64,000 bases of DNA from Allium sativum (lineage: Eukaryota > Streptophyta > Magnoliopsida > Asparagales > Amaryllidaceae). This document shows, one piece after another, positions 34,310 to 46,739 of this stretch. The stretch spans positions 208,519,231 to 208,583,230 of the forward strand of contig CM060912.1 of assembly GCA_030737875.1 (NCBI GenBank), given 5' to 3'. Position 1 is the first letter of the stretch, and every line of letters starts with the position of its first letter. A model generated the notes under the pieces. That model saw only the letters and a list, made by a program, of their open reading frames with translations, was not told the origin of the DNA and ran no database searches. Made by a program: the position numbers and the translations under genes.

Positions 34310-34750
34310 CTATCCTCACGCCCCTTTCTTCCTCGTTTACTTCAGACTTCCGAAACCTATAACCACCGCCTTTAGGGTTCCAAATCGCCAGTGATTCAAG
34401 GCGCCTGCACCCAATCCGGTTATCCTACTTTGAAGACCACGGCATCGCCTCCCAACGCTTGCCATGGTGCCAAGCTCAGTGATCTCGCCTGGGCTGGAAA
34501 CGCGAGCGAACAGGGTGCCTTTAGGGCACAAAATCTCATGAATTACTAGATGGTATTCGATCATACCCGTATGATTTTGTAGAGCTCGCCAATCTCTTCA
34601 ATTCTTGCCTTGTAATTTCATAAATTATTGAATGGTTTATGAACGATTTGAGGAAGAATTTTGGGGTGATATGGTGCATTCGTTACTAGGGTCAGCGGCT
34701 GAAATTATGGGGAAGAGAGAGAGAGAGAGGGTGTTTCCTTTTATATATTT
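34310..34750 (-). promoter_or_regulatory. promoter and leader-like island of LTR C1
   Basis: On the minus strand TATATAAAAGG (about 34750-34737) is followed within 30 bp by a GA/CT dinucleotide tract and then by about 400 bp of higher GC. This matches the TATA, pyrimidine run and GC island order in the A LTR. Short frames are present but are not conserved beyond the LTR pair. Confidence 0.45.
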
Positions 34751-35636
34751 TATTTTAAATAACTAATTAATTCCATAAATACGTGTTTATCAATTCGAAT
34801 TCCAAATCCAACCCAATGACTATCGCCCCTAGCCAAATACCCCCATTCCGAACACAATGGGATATGTTTCGTAGTCCCGTTCGACTGTTTCAGTCAGTTT
34901 TCCTTCAAATTAAAATATAAAACATTTAATATTTAATTTGAACGTACATTTCAATTTGCCGGGGACACATTCTGATTCTAAAAATTCCCGAAAAATAAAT
35001 CTAGCTATGTTTTGATGATACGGTCCCAATAAAACTAGTTTCGTCGAATTCTGAGGCCGTTTGAAAAATGGCCCTTTTCTGGTCGATCCAATTTAATAGA
35101 AATCGACCAAACACAATTTCCTTTGCCACGCTCACATACTAACTTCAAAAATTATGAAATTTTAAACCTAGCAATAATTTGACATCCCGGATTCAACAAA
35201 AGTGGTTTCGTCGAATTCTGAGGTCGTTTGCAAAATTTCCATTTCTAAGGGCCTTTATATATATTAAAATACATATAAATTCCACAGCGACTTTTCTGAA
35301 TTTTAAACTGGACGTATCTTTCACTCTATAAAGTGAAATCTCAGTTTCTTACATCCGTTAGAAAGATATCGTCAAACAGATTTAGATATTTCTGGTTTCG
35401 TCCAATTCCGACTTAAAACGAATTCTGTATATTCATTTGAAATTCGAAATCGAAATTTCAAACTACCGCGCCATTTCAAGCTCGTTATATAATTAAAATA
35501 AATTCATTCATTTTAACTTCATCGAAAATAAATTTTCCGTCGTTATTATTTAAAATGATTTATTTTAAATATTCAAAATTCGCTAAAATTGCCAAAATAA
35601 AATTTTTAAATTGGCTCGGATTTCCGGGTTATTACA

Positions 35637-35648
35637 ATCTCCCACACT
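35637..35648 (-). other. polypurine tract of element C
   Basis: AGTGTGGGAGAT on the minus strand directly abuts the C1 LTR start. It is equivalent to the A tract, with one T interruption. Confidence 0.75.
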
Positions 35649-36270
35649 TATAACTTTTCGTCCCCGAAAAGGAACGAAGCCGAAAGTTGTTTAACTAATC
35701 AACTCAACTTTCATTATTTTCATTACAGCTTAAGTTCTTCAACTTTTCAGTTTCTAAGAACTTTTCAAATTTTTCAAAAATTTGGCTAACTCCCTAAATT
35801 TTCGAAAAAATTTCGCCATAACCTCCCCTGCACCGGGGACTTCGGGATATTTCATATAGCCTCCCATGGCCTTCTTCAATCCAAAAGAAAACGAAAAAGC
35901 CAAGCAACTAGCCAATCAGCTCATAAAATCATCCAAACTCAATAAATTTGTAAACATGTACCTATTCGTCGGGCAAACAATTTTATTCTTCTGCTCTAGC
36001 CTCCTTGCTATGACCTGTTCAATGTAAGTACATGTATATGCATGCAATTTCAACCAATTTTCAATTCAGTTTTATATTTGATTCAAATTGGCTAATTCAC
36101 CTTACATTCACTTATTGGTATTATCAATTCAATATTCTGATTAGTTGAACTAATAATCACACAACACAACCAACAATCAATTTGTTCATTAAATTTTCAA
36201 ACATATAATTTTATATAATCAAAAATCAAATTTTCTAAGACCGGATTATATATATAATCCCATTACTCTC

Positions 36271-36378
36271 AACTCATTCTTGGGCATTTCTAACCCTATC
36301 TCTAACGAGTCACTCATTCTAGAATGCTACTGATTCTATCTCTAATGAGGATTCTTCTATAGGATATTACTAATCCTA
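36271..36378 (-). other. hairpin array downstream of the PBS, element C
   Basis: Three hairpins. Listed in + strand terms: ACTCATT (36272-36278) with AACGAGT (36304-36310), one wobble-type pair; ACTCATT (36312-36318) with AATGAG (36344-36349), enclosing TAGAAT/ATTCTA (minus-strand sequence); and TAGGAT (36360-36365), 7-nt loop, ATCCTA (36373-36378). Stems differ from A but remain paired. Confidence 0.6.
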
Positions 36379-36440
36379 CCTCTGATGAGTCTTTTGTTCA
36401 GTTCTAATGAGTTGTACCCTAAAGATTTGAGTTAACCAAA

Positions 36441-36452
36441 GCTCTGATACCA
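36441..36452 (-). other. primer-binding site of element C (initiator tRNA-Met type)
   Basis: The minus strand reads TGGTATCAGAGC, 2 bp inside the C2 LTR end. It is identical to the PBS of element A. Confidence 0.9.
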
Positions 36453-36454
36453 GA

Positions 36455-39099
36455 TGTAATGACACGGATTTCGCCCTGACCTAATCGATCGCTAAATCGA
36501 CCAAGACCGTTTGAATTCCGCATATGCTAACTCTGGGCATACAACACATCAGAACCAATAACCGAAGACTTTTATAAACATCATAATAATGTTACATCAA
36601 AGTACAGAATATCAGAGTATATCGAAAATAATACACAGCGGAAGATAAATTTACATAAATGTAATACAATGCACAGCGAAAATAAATAAATAACACAGCG
36701 GAAGACTAACGATGCCCTGGACGCAGCTTTAAGGTTCAATCCAGAATCCTGCTCATATATCTGCAACATAAACTACTCGACTGCCCATGTGGAAAATAAG
36801 GGCACCCGAGTTTGCAAGGAAAAAGCAAACTACAGGTCAGTCATGGGACTGGTGTGAGAAACTCTAAACAGTTATAACCTTATATAAATCATATGGCATA
36901 TCACGGGACCACGCAGCTAACGCGGAACGGGTTTACCCCCATGAATGCCAGTGTATAAACAACAATCAATATAGATATATGGATCTACTATGCATCAATC
37001 AACATGCAATTTCCCAATCTACCCACTTAGATTTTCCAAATCCAATTCAATTTACAGAAATTATTCCTTTGGATTTTATCCCGATTTCTTATTTCAAATC
37101 ATTTGAAATACCTATCTAACTTTCTATATCAAAGTAGATTTCACTTCGGGATCTCAAATCAAATCATTTGGAAATATGAATTCCAAAACATAACAATGCA
37201 TACAGACAAGTATGCAACCAAATATCGTGCTCCCATCGACAAGGCAAAGGGTACGCACCTCGCAACTCGATATATAAATGTGCACCTACCCTACATAGGA
37301 TCAGGCTACACCGACGATGCACCTCCCACACATGGAGAGCATACATCGCCCTCTCACCCATACTTTTAGTCTCAGGGTTACCCGACTCTTTAGCCACATA
37401 CTAAATCATTTCATATCCCAAAGTAGGAAAAAACATTTCACAACATAATAATCACAAGTACTTTCAAAATATAGTACTTCACATCAGTAATTCACACATA
37501 TGATCAGTCACTATTAATCACATAACCTTTGAGCTCGTACATCTCAAAGAAGGGTGTTAAGCAAGAGAATAAATTCTCCGCTACCAAACAGATACATTTT
37601 AAATAGCAACTAATCGAATATGTGATGAACTATAATGTAAAACCATAATAGATTTCCAAATCATTTCGAAATCATCGGGTTTTAGGCCTCGAAATCCTTT
37701 CTGTTTTATAAAACATTTTGTAAAACATTCCCTGTCCAAAATCGGAAATACATTTCTTTTCACTTAAGAAAAATATATCATTTCAAAATCATTCATTAAA
37801 TTTGAAATGAACACAACATCGCTAAACACCTTATCGTCAAATCGTGAAGTGTTTCACAAGGTGTTAGCATACCAGTATTTCTACCCAACCCAATGCTAAA
37901 TGTAAAAGCACATTCTACTCATAAACTGGTCGAGCACCATCCAAACAATCAATCAACCACAATCAATATCAACAACTAAGTAAATTTGGTTTAATCCCAT
38001 CATGTGTTTTGGTGAATTTAATCACCATTCATTCATCCAAATCTAATTGAAGATTTATTGAAACCTCAATTGGTTTCATCTCTAAAATCATTTCATATTG
38101 ATTGTTCTACATTTTGGAAATTAATCCTGCTTTTACGCGGGTTAAAGAACTAATGTCAGTTAAACACAGTTCACGACAAACCCCAAACCCAATTTATTTA
38201 AAACCATTAGATTATTTTTCTAGTTAATAACTAGTTCCTTTCGATAAAAATATATATTTATCTTTTCAAATATGGAATTTTTCATCCCAATTCTTTCTAA
38301 ATCATTTATTATGATTTTACACAAATTATCGATATTTTTATTTATTTTATCAAGGCCCGTACTGTCGATTTCCATAAACGATCATCAAACCGCAGTTACA
38401 ACGACCTTTTCCAAATTTGATTTGGACATAATTCCAAATCCAACCGTTAGATTTCAAATTTATAATATTCATTGGAAAGCTCTTTTCGATACGAACCCAA
38501 CGGTTCCGGTTTTAGAAGAATCTGATGGTCGGATCTCCCGTAATGTCCGTTCGAACTCAATGGTCGAAATTCGCGAACTGCCATAGCGCGGCGCGTTCTA
38601 TTCAGGCCATTATATTATATATATAATATATATAATATATATTTCATCGATTTCTATTTAAAACGAATTTTATAAATCGTTTTAAATTCGTTTCCAAAAC
38701 AATTTCAACTTCCATTTCAAATTCAAATCAAAATTGAAATTTTCCTTATAAATTCGTTTTAAATTCATTTCAATTCAATTCAAATTTCAAATTCATTTCA
38801 ATTCGAATTCATTTTCTATTCAATTTGAATTCATTTTTTATTCAATTCAATTCGAATTCATTTTCTATTCAATTCGAATTCATTTTATATTCAATTCAAT
38901 TTGAATTCATTTTCTATTCAATTCAATTCGAATTCATTTTCTATTCAATTCAATTCGAAATCATTTTCTATTCAATTCAGTTCGAATTCATTTTCTATTT
39001 AATATCAAAATTGAATATTTCATATGCATGACAATTTTATACAGTGTATATATATATATATGTTAAAAATTATATTTTTAACAATCAAATCATTTTCAC

Positions 39100-39146
<47 letters not shown>

Positions 39147-39271
39147 TTTTCATTTCATATATACATCGTTTCCACATTTCATATATATATATATATATCG
39201 TTTTCATTTCATATATATATCGTTTTCACATTTCATATATATATCGTTTTCATTTTATATATATCGTTTTC

Positions 39272-39310
<39 letters not shown>

Positions 39311-41266
39311 TCCACCTTTCATATATATAATATTTTCACTTTTCAATATATATGATATTTTCACTTTCAATATATATGATATTTTCACTTTTCAATATAT
39401 ACGATATTTTCACTTTCAATATATACGATATTTTCACTTTCAATATATACGATATTTTCACTTTCAAGATATACGATATTTTCACTTTTCATATATATAT
39501 ATATATATATTTATTTCACATCGTATATATATTTCATACACTCCTAATATATATAATTCATTTCACATCAATTTTCACTAAGAATACAACCAAACAAACA
39601 AGTTGTCCATGGTCTGTGGACGACGGGGAATAGTTCATATATGCAGTTATGAAATAAATAACTGTACAGAAAATTTAAAGTGAGAGAATTCTCACATTGG
39701 TTCCTTTATTTTTGAATTTCACCGTCATGCGAGTCTGAATTTTCCTGAAATTCTAACTTGCTCTGTTTTGATTCTGGTCAGTTCCATGTTGTAGTGCTCG
39801 CTGATACGAGTGCAACGCAACTGACGGTTCGTGAATTGGATCCCGTACGAGCTAGATATTGATTTTACAAGTTAATAGGAGATTTATATATAATTAGATC
39901 AACATTTTAATTTAATTCAAACCCACCCCACTATGCACGTGCCCTATCCTCACGCCCCTTTCTTCCTCGTTTACTTCAGACTTCCGAAACCCATAACCGT
40001 CGCCTTTAGAGTTCCAAATCGCCAGTGATTCAAGGCGCATGCACCCAATCCGATTATCCTACTTTGAAGACCACGACATCGCCTCCTAACGCTTTCCATG
40101 GTGCCAAGCTCGGTGATCTCGCCTGAGCTAGAAACGCGAGCGAACAGGGTGCCTTTAGGGCACAAAATCTCATGAATTACTAAACGGTATTCGATCATAC
40201 CCGTATGATTTTGTAGAGCTCGCAATCTCTTCAATTCTTGCCTTATAATTTCAGAAATTATTGAATGGATAATGAACGATTTGAGGAAGAATTTTGGGGC
40301 GATATGGTGCGTTCGTTACTAGGGCCGACGGCTGAAATTATGGGGAAGAGAGAGAGAGAGGGTGTTTCCTTTTATATATTTTATTTTTAATAACTAATTA
40401 ATTCCATAAATACATGTTTATCAATTCGAATTCCAAATCCAACCCAACGACTGTCGCCCCTAACCAAATACCCCCATTCTAAATACAATGGGATATGTTT
40501 CGTAGGCCCATTCGACTGTTTCAGTCAGTTTTCCTTCAAATTAAAATATAAAACATTCAATATTTAATTTGAACGTACATTTCAATATGCCGGGGCCACA
40601 TACTGATTCTAAAAATTCCCCAAAAATAAATCTAGCGATGTTTTGATGATACAGTCCCAACAAAACTAGTTTTGTCGAATTCTGAGACCGTTTGAAAAAT
40701 GGCCCTTTTCTGGTCGATCCAATTTAATAGAAATTGACCAAACACATTTTCCTTTGCCACGCTCACATACTAGCTTCAAAAATTATGAAATTTGAAACCT
40801 AGCAATAATTTGACATCCCGGATCAAACAAAAGTGGTTTCGTTGAATTCCGAGGTCGTTTGCAAAATTTCCATTTCTAAGGGCCTTTATATATATTAAAA
40901 TATATATAAATTCCACAGCGACTTTTCTGAATTTTAAACTGGACGTATCTTTCACTCCATAAAGTGAAATCTCAGTTTCTTACATCCTTAGAAAGATATC
41001 GTCAAACAGATTTAGATATTTCTAGTTTCGTCCAATTCCGACTTAAAATGAATTATGTATATTCATTTGAAATTCGAAATCGAAATTTCAAACTACCGCG
41101 CCATTTCAGGCTCGTTATATAATTAAAATAAATTCATTCGTTTTAACTTCGTCGAAAATAAATTTTTCGTCGTTATTATTTAAAATAATTTATTTTAAAT
41201 ATTCAAAATTTGCTAAAATTGCCAAAATAAAAATTTTAAATTGGCTCGGATTTCCGGGTTATTACA
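36455..41266 (-). repeat. 5' LTR of element C (C2, 4.8 kb)
   Basis: In transcription order (high to low): AT-rich start (41266-40400), TATA-like AAATATATAAAAGG (about 40380-40367), a GA-repeat leader and moderately GC-rich island (about 40360-39960), hairpin H1 (39695-39680) and H2 (near 39625-39602), TA-rich minisatellites (39550-39080), H3, the 27-bp GAATTC-type repeats (38998-38800), one 46-nt stem-loop (38184-38139), and the 3' part with the GACTGGTGTGAG motif shared with A. Confidence 0.88.
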
Positions 41267-41679
41267 CGAATCATACCTACTCCTGTATATTGTTGACAAA
41301 CTGTTATTACATAATGAGTGTTAATGATTACATAAACACGCCTTTAACTTGCCTCATGCACTGCAGTTCATACTATACTTAGCTAACCACGTATGTCCCA
41401 CCACTTCTAGTATAGGATTTAATCACCAATTTATCTTGTATTGACATGTCCTGGACCTACCTCATGAGCTATATGACCGATTAACGTCTATGCCTCATAG
41501 AAAAATGGACTCTTGTCCAAGACCCATCTCATATGGCATAGGATCACTTAACATCAATTTATGTCTCAAGAGGTGTATATGGTAGATAAAGTATAGGAAA
41601 ATTACATGTTTTGGTTTTTTAATCAAATTCCAAAATATAATTCTGTATCCTCTAACTAAAATATCTGCATACAAACTCT

Positions 41680-41843
41680 GATCCACATAAGTTTTCTATG
41701 AGGAAGAAAGGAGCATGAGGATAGGGCACGTGCATAGTGGGGTGGGTTTGAATTTAATTAAAATGTTGATTTAATTATATATAAATCTCCTATTAACTTG
41801 TAAAATCAATATCTAGCTCGTACGGGATCCACATAAGTTTTCT
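41680..41843. other. small inverted copy of C LTR sequence flanked by an 18-bp direct duplication
   Basis: GATCCACATAAGTTTTCT occurs at 41680-41697 and again at 41826-41843. Between them lies about 128 bp that is the reverse complement of C LTR sequence (compare 39839-39968 and 34207-34336), including the ACCCACCCCACTATGCACGT segment. The structure looks like a templated insertion. Confidence 0.85.
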
Positions 41844-43517
41844 TATGCTGGATTCATGGAATAGTTATGGATGATACAAAACTAGGTTTATTGGGTTTGG
41901 AAATATTTAGGAAAATCATTTTTGCATGGTTTACTTTAATTAAATTAATTGATTTTAAACTATATCAAAGTAGTTATTAGTTGTTGAAAAAATGTAATAA
42001 TTAATCTATGCCATGATATATTAATAATATTTTGGATATTTTGGACATCTAGGATATGTTGAGCCTGGGGTTTAACTTTTATTACTGATTATTGTAAATT
42101 GGATGTTCGATCATAATTAATTGTGGATTTTGAACATGAGTACTGTTCGTTCAATAAAATAAGTAAAATTATTTAATAATGAGAAAATAAGATAAATAAC
42201 TAAAGTGATTATTTATAGTTTATTTGTGATGTTTGGAAGTAGCAGTGTTTAAATGAAATGAAATAAAATTACCGAGGGAAGTTTTATAAGGTAGTTATTT
42301 ATAAGTTCATAGGGAAATCCATAAGTAATAATGGAGAATATATTTTAAACTTTATTTTGAATGTGTATTATTATTCAATTAAGTGAGATTTTATAAATAA
42401 TAATAAAAACTTAATAAAAATTACATTGTTTTGAATTTAACTGAAATGAAGTGTTTTTGAACTATATTAAAGAGATCTGATTTGAAAACTATTACTTCAG
42501 CATAAAATAATGATACTGTTAATTTAATGGGCATTTTGGTGGATTTACTATCTTGATACATAAATACAATGATTAAAGGGATTTGAATTAATTAGATGAA
42601 AAATGAAGCATTTAATGATTAATATAATTTTGGGATAATTATTTATGTTTTGGAAATTATAAAAAGGGTGTTTTTATAATGAATAATAATAAAATAATCT
42701 TATACTTGAGATTAAAATGATAACTGTAAATATGATGTTTTGAATGGATGCAATATATGGTTAACTAATGGATTCTTATATATGTATGTATCTATGTATT
42801 ATTTTATGATGACAGGATCACGCTAAATGTGGCATGCGACGTTTCGCTTTAATACTACTAATTGATGTGCTATTAATTATAGTTTTTGAACACTATATGT
42901 TGTATGACTAATATTTATTGGATTAGTGCACGCTTGATGATATTCAAGGTCTTTGAAGAACACTTGATGATTTGTTCTTATATTAATAGTGTATAACTAT
43001 AGTTTGATAATTAATAATAAATGTAAGTATATTTTTGTTTTTGGTTTTCTTGTTTTATGGATTGATTGTTTTTCATTGGATATTAATTGTGTTTAATGGT
43101 TGCATGTTATTATTATTCTGGTTTAACATGTGATTATCGATTGTGGTGAATAGGTAAAGATACTATTTTCTACTTTTATTGATTGCGTCGATGCTGTGAC
43201 TACATTGATTGTATTAAACAAAATTGGTTGCAGCGGTTAAAAAGATATAACGTTTGTTATCAATTGAAAATATTTAAAGCAGGAGAAGAGTATAAAATAA
43301 AACTACATGGCCTTGACCCTCCAAAATAGGGATATAGGCAGTCTTTTTCTATGTAATGACCATTGAGCCCATGGCCGTAGTATATAGGGTTAGGCATAGT
43401 CTAAAACATCATTGAAACAAATTTCCCTTATATATCTTGTCTGTGTAAAGTTGCAAACGAGAGTAAAAGGAAGAATGGAAAGTAGAGATTGTAGGATATA
43501 CAAGGATAGCTGATTTG

Positions 43518-43518
<1 letters not shown>
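41844..43518. other. unassigned AT-rich stretch
   Basis: No coding frame, no LTR block and no terminal repeats recognised. It reads as old, decayed intergenic or transposon sequence. Confidence 0.4.

Positions 43519-43573
<55 letters not shown>
43519..43573. repeat. (TA)n microsatellite
   Basis: About 27 uninterrupted TA units. It doubles as the probable tail of the adjacent LINE-like element. Confidence 0.95.
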
Positions 43574-43577
<4 letters not shown>

Positions 43578-44840
43578 GCATAGCCGGCCAGTTTTTATAG
43601 TGATCCATAACACTTTTTTATTATGGCTAATAATAAAAATACAGCATAATACATGTGACTGTAGTTAGCAGTCAGCTAATTCGGTTTTTAAGGAGGAGCG
43701 TCCACCGTCATCCTATCTAGGCTACAGATCATGAGCTAAACACTATTCCCAGACTACTATAAACTTCTGCCCAGGGAGTCACATGCTTTTACATTTCATA
43801 CTACATAGAGTTGCTCATTACATACGTGTACAAAAGATATAGCACAATAATACAAAGCACCAAAGGTACAAGGTACTGCCGAAAGCAGGCAGCACAGTGC
43901 ATACGAGATGACATGTTATGGTAGCCCAAAGATGCTCCATGGTTTGAGTAAACGGGACACAAACCAATCTAACTCATACAGAAGTAGTAACATCAAGCTC
44001 ATGCTTGGCTTGTCGAAGCAAAATAGTAATGGAAGGATTAGATTTCTTCAACCCAATAAAAGCAAGGGTTCGAGCAATTGGTTCCATGTTTTGCCAGTAA
44101 GGATCAAAGAGAAATAGTAACCAGCACACCATTACTAAAAATGTAAAACAATCCTAACATAATCCATGTAAAGGTCCGAGCACAAATCCATAGAAAAATC
44201 CAAGCACTAGAACAATCATTTCAACCAAAGAAAATGAATCCAACATGCTCAAGCTACTAACAAGTCGCAACAAAAGTGCCCATTGAATACTCATAAGGTC
44301 GAAAAGTCCCATCACAAACAAAGGAGTCGAGATGCGTGAACATTTCAAACCCAAATAGAGTTACTGCTCATCTTAGTACACCACGTCAGTGTCGACTTCC
44401 AACTGTAGCTAAGTTCACCAGTGCAGAAAAGGCATCCATAGGATGCTTGTAGTTCCCTGAAGTGAAACCAAACTAAGGAGGAAGGTAGTCAGAGTCATTT
44501 CTTGGTGAAGAGGGTTATTCTAATGAGGTGAATATAAAAGGGGAAAATGGGCTAAGATTTGATTTCATGAAGAACACATGGCGATTTACTGTGATCTAAA
44601 AACCAGAAAAAAGACCAAGCACCTCTTCAATTCAAAGAGATGAGGTTGAGGAAATGTGGAGATCAGAGCACAACGCGTTATCCTAGGTTAAAGCTCACAT
44701 CTAGAAGTGAAAAACGTTGAAAAAAAGCAATCGCGCGTGGAGAAAGCGGAGACTATTTGGAGGAGAAAAGGGTGAAGAGTGAAAGAAAATAAAAGGTAGG
44801 AGAGATTAAACGGTGTAGGATGAGCTATATACTTATTGGA
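43519..44840 (-). mobile_element. LINE-like 3' end with (TA)n tail, minus strand
   Basis: On the minus strand the segment ends ATAATAAAAAAGTGTTATGG, ACTGGCCGGCTATGCC, AAAA and then a (TA)n tail (43519-43573). The last 150 bp match the end of the element at 58421-59400, which has an A tail instead. The upstream limit is uncertain; the CT-rich minus-strand sequence near 44830-44640 resembles a transcript leader. A 66-codon frame (44354-44154) is not convincing. No RT motif is present. Confidence 0.4.
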
Positions 44841-44976
44841 ATAATAACGAGGAGTTTCTGGTAAATTTACTACATATTTAATTTAAATTATTCTATTAAC
44901 TTAATATGTGATTTAGAATAATACATTTTTTTTAAATTAAATATATAGGCCTCACTGAGAGAAATGCAGTTAACAG

Positions 44977-45137
44977 GAGCAAGAATCCGGTTACGCATCG
45001 AGGTGGGTCCAAGTCATTTCAGCACCATCGCGAGGATCTGGTATATTTAGTAATTGCATAGTTTAAAATTTTAATTTATAATTTGTTAAAATTAATAGTT
45101 GATTTAACATTAAGTTTTAATTTACATACACAAACAA

Positions 45138-45177
<40 letters not shown>

Positions 45178-45821
45178 GTATATGCATGCTTATTTCAGGA
45201 AAGACAGCGCAACGCTCCTGTGTCGTACTGCGTTGTTTTCGAGCATACACATGCATTGAGTCAGCCTGATGACACAGGCTCAGTTTCGTACACTTGGGAC
45301 GATGATGATAAGGCGTGTGAGAGATATGTAAGTATGAAATAGTTAAGTTAGAATTATAATTTAATTAAAATAGTGTTATCTAAATTCATTTGTTTTATGT
45401 TTAACTGAGAAAATTTCAAGAACATAGGGCGCAGTTACTGGAATCTAGTGGGAAGACTGAGTTGACTAAGGACAATGAGGACATGATATTTGATGTTGTC
45501 ATGGATCCACCTACCCGGAACATACGATATGGTTATGGAAATCTATAGGTAATACTAAAATTTATAATAAAAACTCAAATTTGCTCGAAATGTTATTATG
45601 AAATACTGAAAATCTGAAATTATATACAAATTAGAACACCTCAGCAGACGTATCAGAGGGCTCAGGACATGGAAGAAATCGCACAGCTACGATCACAGAT
45701 TGCAAAGCTTCATGAGCGTGATCGTCGCTGTGAAGAGCAGATGGAGATACTTAACCAGCGGCTGGAGGATTTCATTGCCCAGCACAGTACGTCGCTTTCG
45801 TCTTTTGGTGGGGAGAGTTGA
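44977..45821 (+). pseudogene. CACTA-associated plant transposase (Ptta/En/Spm type) C-terminal fragment
   Basis: Four exon-like blocks with splice signals. Block 1 44977-45040 reads NPVTHRGGSKSFQHHREDL. Block 2 45199-45327 reads ERQRNAPVSYCVVFEHTHAL and ends DDDDKACERY before GTAAGT. Block 3 about 45407-45548 reads QEHRAQLLESSGKTELTKDN and ends IRYGYGNL followed by TAG. Block 4 45635-45821 reads TPQQTYQRAQDMEEIAQLRS and a heptad-rich coiled coil (KLHERDRRCEEQMEILNQRL), ending at TGA. GSKSF, a Glu-rich middle, a GYG motif and a final coiled coil are usual for the plant CACTA second protein. The block 2 to 3 junction does not keep frame and a stop ends block 3, so it is probably inactive. The N-terminal part is absent. 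Confidence 0.65.
45127..45180. repeat. (CA)n/(TA)n microsatellite
   Basis: A run of CA units (about 45137-45164) passes into TA units, inside the first intron-like gap of the CACTA fragment. Confidence 0.9.
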
Positions 45822-46662
45822 CCAAGTTAGCTTGTTTTGATGACATCTATGTTTTAAGAGTTAGTGAGGCTTGCTACATGATGATGGTTGTATATATTAT
45901 TATGATGGTTTGGACATGATGTTATGATGGTTTGGTGATGATATAGTTCAGACATGATGTTGGTTATGCTGGTTTGAACATGGTATATAGATTCATGTTT
46001 CTTTGGCAACGTTTGGTTGTTGTATTATGTAAATATTGGTTAATGTTATGTGTTTGATTTTTCTTTTATACTATGTTTGGGTGTATATATGGTTGAGACT
46101 GTGAGTTATATGCTCGAAATGGAGCAGTTTTGATGATTATATTGTTGTGTGTGGCTAGAAGTGGCAATTCTGAAATCTAAAAAAAAGGCCTAGATTTCCA
46201 ATGGCATGCAACGGGTATCAACGGCTTACAGGTCCAACCAATTCAACGGCTTTCAATGGTTCCCAACGTTCAATTTCCAACGGTTTTCAACTATTTCCAA
46301 CGTCCCTTTGGCCAGAAAAAAGAGACATGTGGCCAACTATATTAGTTGGAAGCTGTTGGAAAATAAAAGTTGGTTACGTTGGAAGTCGTTGGTAACCGTT
46401 GATCCGGCTTCCAACGGCGTTTCCAATGGCCCCTAACACTGTTTCTCTTGTAGTGAATGCATATGTCAAAAGAAAGAAAGATTTGGTTTTATGCAGTGTG
46501 AATATGTTGCATGCAATGATTTACAAATATTATGCATTAATATTAAAAAAATGAAAGAAAAATATGCATGCAAAGTGATAAGGTTACATGCAATAGTTTA
46601 AATGAAAAGGAGGAATAAGAAAAGAACAATAACCAGCATTGTTCTAAGCCTTGTTAACAAAA

Positions 46663-46735
46663 ACCTAAGTAGTTCAGTTGGTTAGAGCATGTGGCTCTCA
46701 TACAAGAGGTGCAGAGTTTAATCCCCGCCACCGTC
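46663..46735 (+). pseudogene. tRNA-like pseudogene or SINE head
   Basis: TAGTTCAGTTGG (46670-46681) fits the Pol III A box, and AGTTTAATCCC (46715-46725) is a B-box variant at the right distance. The D arm (GTTC, AGTTGGTTA, GAGC) is intact, and a T5 run follows at about 46738. The acceptor and anticodon stems do not pair well, so it is not a working tRNA. The isotype cannot be assigned, though the D-arm region resembles plant tRNA-Asn. It could be the head of a SINE. Confidence 0.5.
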
Positions 46736-46739
46736 ATAT

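Larger units (their letters stand above)
30881..35636 (-). repeat. 3' LTR of element C (C1, 4.76 kb)
   Basis: It is colinear with 36455-41266. In the first 55 bp at 30881/36455 the two LTRs differ at four sites, all transitions. The 27-bp repeat tract is regular here but irregular in the other LTR. Stem-loop copy at 32629-32584, H1 at 34061-34046, H2 at 33990-33968 (8-bp stem), H3 at 33527-33507. Confidence 0.88.
35638..36454 (-). other. interior of element C (0.82 kb, non-coding)
   Basis: It contains the PBS, the hairpin array, then AT-rich sequence, then from about 36014 downward a block of roughly 380 bp nearly identical to 7841-8219 of element A. The frame open in A is closed here by TGA. 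No retroviral-type protein domain is present. Confidence 0.8.
30881..41266 (-). mobile_element. Element C: complete non-autonomous LTR retroelement, minus strand
   Basis: Two direct repeats of 4756 and 4812 bp (30881-35636 and 36455-41266) flank an 818-bp interior. Read on the minus strand, LTRs begin TGTAATAACCCGGAAATCCG and end CGAAATCCGTGTCATTACA or a close variant. An iMet PBS lies next to the high-coordinate LTR and a purine tract next to the low-coordinate one. Flanks TGAAT (30876-30880) and CGAAT (41267-41271) fit a 5-bp duplication with one CpG transition. There are no protein domains. Shared LTR start, PBS, interior and several LTR blocks show kinship with A, while much of the LTR differs. 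Confidence 0.9.
44977..46455 (+). mobile_element. CACTA (En/Spm) transposon, 3' part
   Basis: The right end at 46455 is the reverse complement of CACTACAAGAGAAAC, the typical plant CACTA terminus. The last 250 bp (about 46200-46440) carry many CCAACGG/CAACGTT-type subterminal repeats in both orientations, as expected for transposase-binding ends. Upstream are exons of a CACTA-associated plant transposase-type protein. I find no left terminus, so the copy is truncated. Confidence 0.75.
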
